Shown: positions 23,320-30,664 of the stretch, one piece after another
Position numbering within the stretch: position 1 is the first letter of the stretch
Layout: the number at the start of each line of letters is the position of its first letter
From: CAILKP01 sp038231815
Lineage (GTDB): Bacteria > Planctomycetota > Phycisphaerae > Phycisphaerales > UBA1924
Length of the DNA stretch: 30,664 bases
Direction of reading: 5' to 3'
Assembly: GCA_038231815.1 (NCBI GenBank)
Contig: JBBRKQ010000043.1
Span: forward strand, 1-30,664
Translations under genes and position numbers: made by a program
Notes under the pieces: generated by a model
Told to the model about the DNA's origin: nothing
Seen by the model: only the letters and a program-made list of their open reading frames with translations
Databases searched by the model: none

Positions 23320-24534
23320 ATGGCCAGCAAGACCATTTCTGTGCAGACCGGCGACACTCCCGGCCAGCGGTACGACGTTGTTGTCGGCCGCGGGCTCGTG
23401 ACTGGCTCGCTTGATGGGCTTGTAAGCAAGGGCCAGCGTGTGATGCTGGTGCGGGATGCCAATGTGCCCGTAGCCGCTGTTTCCAAACTCATCATCAAGC
23501 TCGCACGTCGCGGCGTGATGGTCTCTGATATTTCCATTCCCGTCAGCGAGCAGCAAAAGAGCTTTGCCACGCTGGAACGAATCCTCATCGCCGCGGCGGA
23601 GGCCGGGCTTGAACGGGGCGATCTCATGCTGGCCGTGGGCGGAGGAATTACCACCGACGTTGTTGGCCTAGCCGCGGGCCTGCACCGCCGTGGCTGTCGC
23701 GTGGTGCACTGCCCCAGCACGCTGCTTGCGATGGTTGATGGCTCTGTGGGCGGCAAGACCGCGATAAACCTGCAGGTGGGCGGCAGCAAAGCCGGGGCAG
23801 GAAAATCCGGCGCAAAGTTCGGTGGCAAGCTGATGAAGAACGCCGTCGGCGTGTTTCATCAGCCCGAGCGGGTGGTGTGTGATATTGCGCTGCTGGGCTC
23901 GCTGGATGCACGCACGTTTCGGTCCGGACTGGCCGAGTGCATCAAGCACGGCCTGCTGGGTGGTGGGTTTGAAGATGATGCGCTGCTGGGCGACACCGCC
24001 GCACTGATTGACCGCGGGGCGAGTGCCACCAGCCGGGAATTACCGTCGCTCATCGCCCGCAATGTAGCGCTGAAGGCCGTTGTCGTAGGGCAGGATGAAC
24101 GCGAAGTGCGTGATGACCTGCCCGGTGGCGGGCGCATGGCGCTGAACTTGGGGCACACCTTTGCCCACGCAATTGAGACGCTGCCGGGACTGAGTTGGTA
24201 CGCCGCAGGCAAAAAGTTTCGCAGCCCGCTCCAGCACGGCGAGGCGGTTGGACTCGGACTTATCTGCGCGACCGAGCTTTCTGCCCGCCTGGACCTGTGC
24301 AAGCCCGAGCTGGCCGAGCTTACCCGCGTGCTGGTGGGGCTGGCAGGCCTGCCGGTGGAGGTTAAAGGTCTGCCGCGGCAACGGGAAATTGTTGCCCGCA
24401 TGGCTGGCGATAAAAAATCTAAGGCCGGCAAACTGCGCCTGGTGCTGGTGACCGATGACCGCACACCGTTCATCGCCAGCGATGTGCCCGAAGGGATGAT
24501 TGCCGAAGTGATCGAGAAAATCACGGTACACTAA
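23320..24534 (+). CDS. aroB: 3-dehydroquinate synthase AroB
   Basis: A 404-residue enzyme of the shikimate pathway, which turns DAHP into 3-dehydroquinate using NAD and zinc. Motifs seen: AVGGGITTDVVGLAAG (105-120, NAD site), PSTLLAMVDGSVGGKTAIN (132-150), AECIKHG (205-211), NLGHTFAHAIE (276-286) and HGEAV (306-310), so the metal and substrate residues are kept. It is about 40 residues longer than the usual 360; most of the excess is a Gly/Lys-rich insertion at about 152-172 (VGGSKAGAGKSGAKFGGK) within the substrate-binding region, and a smaller one near 292-305. ATG 23320 has GAGGA nine bases upstream. Confidence 0.96.
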   Translation: MASKTISVQTGDTPGQRYDVVVGRGLVTGSLDGLVSKGQRVMLVRDANVPVAAVSKLIIKLARRGVMVSDISIPVSEQQKSFATLERILIAAAEAGLERGDLMLAVGGGITTDVVGLAAGLHRRGCRVVHCPSTLLAMVDGSVGGKTAINLQVGGSKAGAGKSGAKFGGKLMKNAVGVFHQPERVVCDIALLGSLDARTFRSGLAECIKHGLLGGGFEDDALLGDTAALIDRGASATSRELPSLIARNVALKAVVVGQDEREVRDDLPGGGRMALNLGHTFAHAIETLPGLSWYAAGKKFRSPLQHGEAVGLGLICATELSARLDLCKPELAELTRVLVGLAGLPVEVKGLPRQREIVARMAGDKKSKAGKLRLVLVTDDRTPFIASDVPEGMIAEVIEKITVH

Positions 24535-24556
24535 GAGCAGTCACAACGGCATCTAT

Positions 24557-24580
24557 TTGGCCAACTGACCATGTGGCCAA
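24557..24580. terminator. Hairpin between convergent aroB and oxidoreductase genes
   Basis: TTGGCCA (24557-24563) pairs perfectly with TGGCCAA (24574-24580) around a ten-base loop. No strong T run follows on either strand, so termination activity is uncertain. Confidence 0.4.
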
Positions 24581-24621
24581 TTGTCCGTTTCGGCCTTTCG
24601 CCCGTTCATCTTTTTGCTCAG

Positions 24622-27600
24622 CTAACACAACACCCGTGCCAGCAACTCAATCGGGTGCATCCCGTGGTGCTCGCCCTCGGTGCCATCTTTGACTTGGTGG
24701 CGGCAGCTTGTGCCGGTGGCCAGCAGGATCGGGTTCTTGTGCTTTCGCAGGTGTGGCAGCACACCGCCACCAGCGGGCGAGGCCGTCAGTGAGCCATCAC
24801 CGGGGCGTGTGTTGTCAAGATTTGCGATGGCCATGGACAGATCAAACTTGTTCTTGTCATACCCAAAGCTACCGGCCATGCCGCAGCACCCGGTGTCCAG
24901 AACCTGTAGCGTTTCACCCAAGATTCGTTTGAGTATCGCTCCGGATGATGCCGCACCCCAGAGCGCTTTTTGGTGGCAGTGCGCGTGCAGCAGCACAGGA
25001 CCATCAGTACCCAGCTTGGCCGCCAGGGCTGCTTTGCCGAGCGGCTCGGGCCGCTGCGGGTGCGTAGCCCAGCTGGTTTCTAGGAACTGCTCGATGAGCA
25101 TGGCCTTGGCGGCAAGCTTTTTGCGCAGCTCCAGCGATGCTTGCGTGTTCAGCGTCAGCCAATCATCTTTGAATGCGGAGAGACAGCTTGGCTCAACAAC
25201 TAAAATCGCCTTGACCGAATCATCCTCAATCGCTGGGCGGAGCAGTTCGATTGTCGCATCGATCGTGCTGATGGCCTCGGCCAACATGCCCACAGAGATC
25301 ATGGACCTCGCGCAGCAGCCCACCTTGGGCAGCGTCACGCTGTAGCCAAATCGCTCCAGCAACGCTTTGGCCGCCAAGCCAATGTGACTCTCGTTGTACG
25401 TGGTAAAACAATCAGCAAAGAGGGCCACTTTGGGCGCTGCGCCTGCCTTTGGGGAAGCGCCCCACGCGCTGTACAGCGAGGTGCTGAACTTTGGCAGCGA
25501 GCGCCTCGGGTGCAGGTTCATAACTTTGCCGATGATCGCCCGCATCGGCGGCAGTGAATTGGCAAAGTTTGCCAGCGCCGGTGTGAATGAACCAATCCGG
25601 TTCAGCGTGCGAATGTGGCCCGTGAGCAAGGCCTTCAGCGGCACCTTTCCGGTGGCTTTGTAACGCTGGGCCGTGTACTCGGCCTTGAGCTTTGAAATAT
25701 CGACATTGCTCGGGCACTCACTCTTGCAGGCCTTGCAGGAGAGGCACAGGTCAAGCGTTTCCATCGTCGCCGCATCGCTGAAGCGCGCTTTGAGCGCATC
25801 CGCATCAGGATCGTGCGATGGGTGCAACCCCTCGGTAAGCTGGCCGGTGATGGCCAGCCGCAGCGCGTTGCCTCGGCCACGGGTGGCGTGGCGTTCATCC
25901 ATCGTGGCTCGGTACGAGGGGCACATGGTGCCGCCAGAACTCTTGCGGCATACGCCCGCGCCGTTACACATTTCAATGGCGTGACCAAAGCCGTCCTGGT
26001 CAGCGTAGTTGTAAAACGTTTCCATCACCGGCACGTGCGGCTTGCTGTGCTCGCTGCCGGCTGGCTCCGGGTAATTCGGCCCGCTGATGGGATCAATCCG
26101 CGTCTGCTGGGTAATGCTCAGCACCTCGCCGGGCTTTGTGATGTTACCGGGATTGAGCAGCCCCTTCGGATCAAACAATGCTTTTACTTCACCAAACACC
26201 GCCATGAGTTCCGGGCCGTAAAACCGTTCCAGCATCGGCCCACGAATTCGACCATCACCATGCTCGCCGCTCATCACGCCGCCCAGAGATTTCGCCAAAT
26301 CAGCCACCTTCACCGCGATGTCCCGCAGTGTGGCAAGCTCAACATCACTGTGAGGGTTAATCAGCGGTCGCACGTGCAGCACACCTACAGAAGCGTGCGC
26401 ATAAAAAGCTGCTCGCGTGCCGGCCTTCGTCACAATGTCGCGGAACTCGCGCACAAACTGGCTGAGGTGCTCCACCGGCACGGCGTTGTCTTCTACGAAC
26501 GTCAGCGGCTTGCGGTCACCCGGCAGGCCGTGCAGCAGTGGCTCACCTGCTTTGCGCAGTTTCCAGGCGTCCGCCATGCCGGGACCATCAGTCACCTCAC
26601 GCACCGGCGCTGTCTCGCGATCGGGTACTGCCCGCTTTAGGGCGGCAAACCGCTCGCTTAGCTCTTCCGGTCCGCCGGGGCAGTGGTATTCAACATACAG
26701 CACCGCCACCGGTGCCTCGCCCCGCACGTTCGGGAAGGCCTTGACGTACTCGGCACATTCGCGGTTACCCTTGGCCGCCTCAACCACCACATCATCTACA
26801 AGCTCGATGGCGCTTGGTTTGGTCGTCAAAATGGGCATTACCGTGGCGATGGCCTCATCAAGGCTCGCAAAGCTCATCAGCGCTAGCCCCTTGCTCTTGG
26901 GCTGGGTGAATAGCTTTAACTTCGCCCCAAGGGTCACCGCCAGCGTGCCCTCAGAGCCCACCAGCAGCTTGGTCAGGTCAAGATCCTGCGGCGATACGCC
27001 ACGGTCAAGTTGGTCAAGTATGAGATCCAACGCGTACCCAGCGTTGCGACGTGAGGTTTTGGGGTAGCGCTGGCGGATGAGCGCTGCATTTGTGCGCACA
27101 AGGCGGGACACACCATCCGCAAGCTTGAGCGCGATGGGGCTCTGGTTGCCCGCACCAGGCCCAAAGTGCACGCGGGCTCCGGATGCGGTGACTGCGTCAA
27201 TTTCCAGCACGCTGTCAACCGTGCGACCGTAAAGCACCGACCGCGAGCCCGAGGCGTTGTTGCCGATACACCCACCGATGCTGGCCTGGGCCGTGGTGGC
27301 AGGGTCCGGGGCATAGAACAAACCGGTTTTCTCGCGCGTGAGATAGGTGTTGATGTCATCCAACTTCACGCCTGCCTCAGCGAAGATGGTTCGCCCGGCC
27401 GGATCAAAGTTGTACAACCGCTGGCAGAAGGCTGAGGTATCAATGACCACAGCGCGATTGGTGCATTGGCCTGCCAGTGAAGTGCCGCCGCCACGGGGCA
27501 GCATCGGCACACCAAAGCTCTGGCAGATATCCACAGCCGTCTCGGCATCGGCAACATCGGCGGGTATCAACACACCGAGTGGCTCGAGTTGGTACAGCGA

Positions 27601-27741
27601 GGCATCCGTGGCGTAGAGCATGCGGTCATGCCGACCGAAGCGCACTTGGCCGCGAAAGCGCGACGCTAAAGCTGATGTAAGAGCCGTCTGCGCGGCATCC
27701 AGATTCGGAATCGAGTTTGTGGCAAGAACGGTGAGGTTCAT
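24622..27741 (-). CDS. FAD-binding and Fe-S-cluster oxidoreductase (GlcD-GlcF type fusion)
   Basis: A 1039-residue fusion. Residues 50-280: FAD-binding domain of the vanillyl-alcohol oxidase type, with RGGGTSLAGQ (83-92) and a second FAD contact GGCIGNNASGSRS (156-168). Residues 280-540: FAD-oxidase C-terminal domain with SGEHGDGR (491-498). Residues 590-680: ferredoxin-like part with Cys592, 598, 607 and CLSCKACKSECP (666-677). Residues 770-1030: CCG domain with GCC (808-810), HCHQ (921-924) and GCCGMAGSFGY (951-961). Such proteins oxidise D-lactate, glycolate or D-2-hydroxyglutarate and pass electrons to the respiratory chain; which one is not clear. The start is ATG 27741; the frame extends 64 codons upstream without conserved residues. 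Confidence 0.93.
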   Translation of the reverse strand: MNLTVLATNSIPNLDAAQTALTSALASRFRGQVRFGRHDRMLYATDASLYQLEPLGVLIPADVADAETAVDICQSFGVPMLPRGGGTSLAGQCTNRAVVIDTSAFCQRLYNFDPAGRTIFAEAGVKLDDINTYLTREKTGLFYAPDPATTAQASIGGCIGNNASGSRSVLYGRTVDSVLEIDAVTASGARVHFGPGAGNQSPIALKLADGVSRLVRTNAALIRQRYPKTSRRNAGYALDLILDQLDRGVSPQDLDLTKLLVGSEGTLAVTLGAKLKLFTQPKSKGLALMSFASLDEAIATVMPILTTKPSAIELVDDVVVEAAKGNRECAEYVKAFPNVRGEAPVAVLYVEYHCPGGPEELSERFAALKRAVPDRETAPVREVTDGPGMADAWKLRKAGEPLLHGLPGDRKPLTFVEDNAVPVEHLSQFVREFRDIVTKAGTRAAFYAHASVGVLHVRPLINPHSDVELATLRDIAVKVADLAKSLGGVMSGEHGDGRIRGPMLERFYGPELMAVFGEVKALFDPKGLLNPGNITKPGEVLSITQQTRIDPISGPNYPEPAGSEHSKPHVPVMETFYNYADQDGFGHAIEMCNGAGVCRKSSGGTMCPSYRATMDERHATRGRGNALRLAITGQLTEGLHPSHDPDADALKARFSDAATMETLDLCLSCKACKSECPSNVDISKLKAEYTAQRYKATGKVPLKALLTGHIRTLNRIGSFTPALANFANSLPPMRAIIGKVMNLHPRRSLPKFSTSLYSAWGASPKAGAAPKVALFADCFTTYNESHIGLAAKALLERFGYSVTLPKVGCCARSMISVGMLAEAISTIDATIELLRPAIEDDSVKAILVVEPSCLSAFKDDWLTLNTQASLELRKKLAAKAMLIEQFLETSWATHPQRPEPLGKAALAAKLGTDGPVLLHAHCHQKALWGAASSGAILKRILGETLQVLDTGCCGMAGSFGYDKNKFDLSMAIANLDNTRPGDGSLTASPAGGGVLPHLRKHKNPILLATGTSCRHQVKDGTEGEHHGMHPIELLARVLC

Positions 27742-28122
27742 AGGGAACTGATAAAAACTCAGACTAGCACAAGAGCGTGGATCATCGGTTTGAGGCCGGT
27801 GGCCAGTATCGAACCGATCAACCAACTGGGCCAGCCGTTTGCCAGCGGCAAGAGGTGAACCCGAGAATGGTTGGCTGTCTAACCGGATGTTTCCCGAACA
27901 GTAAAATGATTCCTCGAAACAAGATTTACCCAAAACCGATGAACTTTGACCGCTTGGGCGACCTCAACAGGTGACGCCGGGTGCGACTGACGGTGCAAGA
28001 TATATACCTGATCGGACCGACAAGCGCCGATGGATGCGGCGGGAGGGCGTAAGGTGTGTTACAAGCCCGGTAAACAAGGATCGCAGCGAACTCGGACGGA
28101 TAAACACGAATTAGGACGAACC
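27742..28122. other. Divergent intergenic region
   Basis: About 380 bp between the FAD/Fe-S oxidoreductase and the DUF4139 gene. No gene is supported. TATATA at 28001-28006 could be a -10 box for the plus-strand gene, with no good -35 partner, giving a leader of about 110 nt. Nothing else recognisable was found. Confidence 0.5.
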
Positions 28123-30429
28123 ATGAACAGCGAACAAATGACTATGCGTGTACGGATGCTTGCGATGATCCTGACGGCCGGACTGGCGGTCTGCCAGGCG
28201 GAGCTTCGGGCCGAAATCACCGATGAGCGGGAGCTAGCACTCTCCTCACTGCAGCAGCCGACGCCACCCGGACAGTCCAGCCAGCCGATTGCGTCAGTGG
28301 CAGGCAAGAACGCCGGGGCAACCTCGGTTGATGCCATGCCCATTCGCAAAATCACCCTCTACCGCTCCGGCGTGGGTGCGTTTATCCGCCAGGGCAGCAT
28401 CACCGGTGACAGCAAGGTGCAGCTGAAGTTTGATGTCTCACAAATCAACGATGTACTCAAAAGCCTGCAGGTGCTTGATCGTTCCGGAGGCCGGGTTGAC
28501 AGTGTAACTTACGGAAGCAAAGACCCCCTTTCACGCAGGCTGGCCAGCTTTGCACTACAAGTGGGTGACAACCCCAGCGTGCCGCAGTTGCTGGAGCGGT
28601 TGCGTGGCGCCAAAGTCACCATCAGCACCGGTGACAAGACCATTTCCGGCACCGTGCTCAGCACCGAGAACCGCAAGGTTGTGGATTCTGGCGGAGCCGG
28701 CGGCGGCGTGGCTGTAGATGTGCCGCACGTAAACATTCTCACTGGCACCGGTATCCGCTCAGTGGCCATCCGCAACATCAGCGACTTTGTAATTGATGAT
28801 CGCCAGCTTGCTGATGACTTGCAGCGGGCACTCTCGGCCATGGGTGAGTCTCGCGCAGAGCGTGTCAAGGCTGTTGATCTGACTCTTTCGGGCACGGGCG
28901 ATCGGGATGTGGTTGTTGGCTACATCCATGAGACACCGGTTTGGAAGACCAGCTACCGCCTCGTGCTGCCCGAAGCGAAAACCGTCGCGGCCAATGCACC
29001 CGCCGATGAAAAGCCAGCAACACCAAATCCTCAGGGCGTGATGCAAGGCTGGGCCATTGTTGAGAACACAACCGATCAGGATTGGTCAAACGTTCGCCTG
29101 TCATTGGTTTCCGGGCGCCCGGTGAGTTTTAGGATGGACCTGTACGAGCCGCTCTATGCCTTCCGGCCTGATGTTCCGGTACCCACCGTGCCGGGAGTCT
29201 CGCCGCGGCAGTATGACGGCGCGGTCGGGCAACCGCAGCAGGCGGGAGCCGGCGGCGGTGGTACCGTTGGCTTTGGCCGGGTTGGAGCACCCGCTCCCGC
29301 CGCCGCTCTACCGTCGCTGGGGGCCAACGTTCGACTCCGGTCTGGCAAAGATGCCAAGGCGGGCAGCCCGGACGAAGCTGGTGCGGCGAAGGAAATGATG
29401 TACGGTGATGCTCGCGAATTGACCGCTGGCGACATGCTCAGCTACTCCCCCCGCTCCCAAGCCAGCGGCCAAGAGGTGGGCGAAGTTTTCCAGTTCGCAC
29501 TCGATAATCCTGTGACCATCGAGCGGCAACGCTCAGCGATGATTCCGATCCTAAATGCCGCCGTCGGTGGCCGCCGCGTGAGCATTTTTAACGCAGGCGA
29601 TAGTTCCAAGAACCCCATGCGTGGTGTCGAGATCATCAACACCTCCGACTTGCAGTTGCTCCCCGGCCCGATCTCGGTGTTTGATGGCGCCGCTTACGCC
29701 GGTGATGCCCAAATAGGCCAGATCCCGCCTGGTGACAAGCGGCTGCTGGCGTACGCCGTTGACCTCGAAGTCAACGTCACCACGACCAGCGCCAACGAAT
29801 CAAACCTGATGAGCCTGAAGATCTCAGATGGCGTGCTGGTGCAGACGTACAAGCAGCGCCAGGGTCTGATCTACAAGCTCGATAACAAAGACATCAAACG
29901 CCCCCGCACCGTGCTGGTTGAGCACGGCAAGATGGAAGGCTGGACCTTGCTGGAGATCAAGCCCGAGCAGGAAACACAGAATCTCTACCGCTTCGGGGTT
30001 GATGTTCCGGCCGGAAAAACCGTCGAACTCAAAGTGATCCAGGAGCACATTGATCGGCAGACCATTGGCATCGACAGCTATGACCAGCCATCACTCATCC
30101 GGCTGCGGGCCGATGGCAAGATCTCCGATGCCGTACTGGCAGCCCTTGGCAAGCTCATGGCCAAGCAGTCAGAAATCAACACCACCCAGCGGCAGATTGA
30201 AGAGACCGATGCGAAGCTCACATCCCTCCGGCCCGATCAAACCCGAGTCGCCGGCATGATGGAAAAACTCGACAAAACTTCTGACACCTACAAGAACCTG
30301 CTGCTCAAACTCAACCGGCAGGAAGGTGAGATCGACACGCTGGTCACGTCCCGCGGCAAGCTGGCCGAGAAGGCCGAGCAGCTTCGCCAAGAATACTCAG
30401 CGATGCTGCGTGGGCTGAATGTTGAGTGA
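28123..30429 (+). CDS. Exported DUF4139 domain protein
   Basis: A 768-residue protein. A signal peptide covers the N-terminus (MRVRMLAMILTAGLAVCQAELRA-type, with positive residues before the hydrophobic core). The following region (PIRKITLYRSGVGAFIRQGSI ... INDVLKSLQVLD) is the usual N-terminal part of DUF4139 proteins, and the DUF4139 domain proper includes ETPVWKTSYRLVL, GWAIVENTTDQDWSNVRLSLVSGRPVSFRMDLYEPLY and the strands up to about residue 680. A Gly/Ala/Pro-rich insert sits near residues 355-420. The last 90 residues form a coiled coil. The fold is beta-rich and the function is unknown; export is likely. ATG 28123 is chosen because AGGA lies six bases upstream; the open frame from 28030 adds residues that do not look like a signal peptide. 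Confidence 0.87.
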   Translation: MNSEQMTMRVRMLAMILTAGLAVCQAELRAEITDERELALSSLQQPTPPGQSSQPIASVAGKNAGATSVDAMPIRKITLYRSGVGAFIRQGSITGDSKVQLKFDVSQINDVLKSLQVLDRSGGRVDSVTYGSKDPLSRRLASFALQVGDNPSVPQLLERLRGAKVTISTGDKTISGTVLSTENRKVVDSGGAGGGVAVDVPHVNILTGTGIRSVAIRNISDFVIDDRQLADDLQRALSAMGESRAERVKAVDLTLSGTGDRDVVVGYIHETPVWKTSYRLVLPEAKTVAANAPADEKPATPNPQGVMQGWAIVENTTDQDWSNVRLSLVSGRPVSFRMDLYEPLYAFRPDVPVPTVPGVSPRQYDGAVGQPQQAGAGGGGTVGFGRVGAPAPAAALPSLGANVRLRSGKDAKAGSPDEAGAAKEMMYGDARELTAGDMLSYSPRSQASGQEVGEVFQFALDNPVTIERQRSAMIPILNAAVGGRRVSIFNAGDSSKNPMRGVEIINTSDLQLLPGPISVFDGAAYAGDAQIGQIPPGDKRLLAYAVDLEVNVTTTSANESNLMSLKISDGVLVQTYKQRQGLIYKLDNKDIKRPRTVLVEHGKMEGWTLLEIKPEQETQNLYRFGVDVPAGKTVELKVIQEHIDRQTIGIDSYDQPSLIRLRADGKISDAVLAALGKLMAKQSEINTTQRQIEETDAKLTSLRPDQTRVAGMMEKLDKTSDTYKNLLLKLNRQEGEIDTLVTSRGKLAEKAEQLRQEYSAMLRGLNVE

Positions 30430-30466
30430 GCACACTCGTACTCACCGCACTCCGCCCACAGGCCAT

Positions 30467-30664
30467 TTAGTGAACACCCTGCACTTCCGCGTTCTTGGCT
30501 CGCATGGCATCCAGCCTGCGTGAGGCTCGCTCACGCTGCAGGCCCGCATCGATCTTGCTGCTCTGGGCACGCAGGGCGTTGCTCAGGGCCTGTCGTGCGA
30601 ACGCCGCCTCACGCTCGGAGTGGTTCTGCCCGTCCATGGTGTTCAGCGTGTTGTTCCACTTTTC
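30467..30664 (-). CDS. 3' end of an unidentified gene (partial)
   Basis: The minus strand holds an open frame of 65 codons running in from the window edge and ending with TAA at 30469-30467. The peptide is charged and helical, rich in Ala, Arg and Glu (for example SEREAAFARQALSNALRAQSS), probably coiled coil. Codon use has GC-rich third positions as in neighbouring genes, which supports a real gene. It is convergent with the DUF4139 gene, 37 bp away. No family is recognised. Confidence 0.55.
   Translation of the reverse strand, partial: EKWNNTLNTMDGQNHSEREAAFARQALSNALRAQSSKIDAGLQRERASRRLDAMRAKNAEVQGVH

Overview
The window looks like chromosomal DNA of a planctomycete, most likely class Phycisphaerae. 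Evidence: an unusual 16S rRNA; an exported protein ending in the PEP-CTERM-like signature PTPGAAAVLGLAGLFAARRRR-type tail (Thr-Pro-Gly, hydrophobic stretch, terminal arginines) that is common in this class; GC-rich coding sequence; frequent GTG/TTG starts; and weak or absent Shine-Dalgarno sites at several genes. Class-level placement is inference, because no search could be run.

Layout. 1-1178: the 5' part of a 16S rRNA gene on the minus strand (about the first 731 nt), a densely folded leader of about 410 nt, and a near-consensus promoter. 1314-3613: comF-like phosphoribosyltransferase and an RsbU/SpoIIE-type phosphatase, two minus-strand genes 2 nt apart. 3857-7108: a methyltransferase, two small membrane proteins of unknown role, and a second methyltransferase. 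7311-9697: two exported proteins (DUF4394 with PEP-CTERM-like tail; a Tat-exported beta-helix with a cysteine on nearly every rung). 9657-10367: a broken gene of a DUF6985-like family. 10535-13422: Gfo/Idh/MocA oxidoreductase and a GHL10 glycoside hydrolase-like protein, divergent. 13431-15720: arylamine N-acetyltransferase and a rhomboid protease, divergent. 15829-18555: transaldolase and an HD-GYP phosphodiesterase, divergent across a 640 bp non-coding stretch. 18594-20125: overlapping PD-(D/E)XK-like and HNH nuclease genes. 20415-24534: four plus-strand genes, ROK-family kinase-like protein, RsfS, PanD and AroB. 24622-27741: a 1039-residue FAD/Fe-S oxidoreductase. 28123-30429: a secreted DUF4139 protein. 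30467-30664: the 3' end of a minus-strand gene.

Most genes are housekeeping or generic accessory genes; I see no phage, transposon, CRISPR array or obvious defence island. The most unusual items are: (1) RsfS carried on a long histone-H1-like Lys/Ala/Pro tail, next to a ROK protein with a similar C-terminal tail and without the family's zinc-binding cysteines; (2) the structured rRNA leader, with a compact three-way junction, GNRA-capped hairpins and a boxB/boxA-like pair; (3) a compensated base change in the 530-loop pseudoknot of 16S rRNA; (4) -10 boxes placed 6-8 nt before start codons, suggesting leaderless mRNAs; (5) a DUF6985-like gene with a lost start codon and a one-base frameshift.
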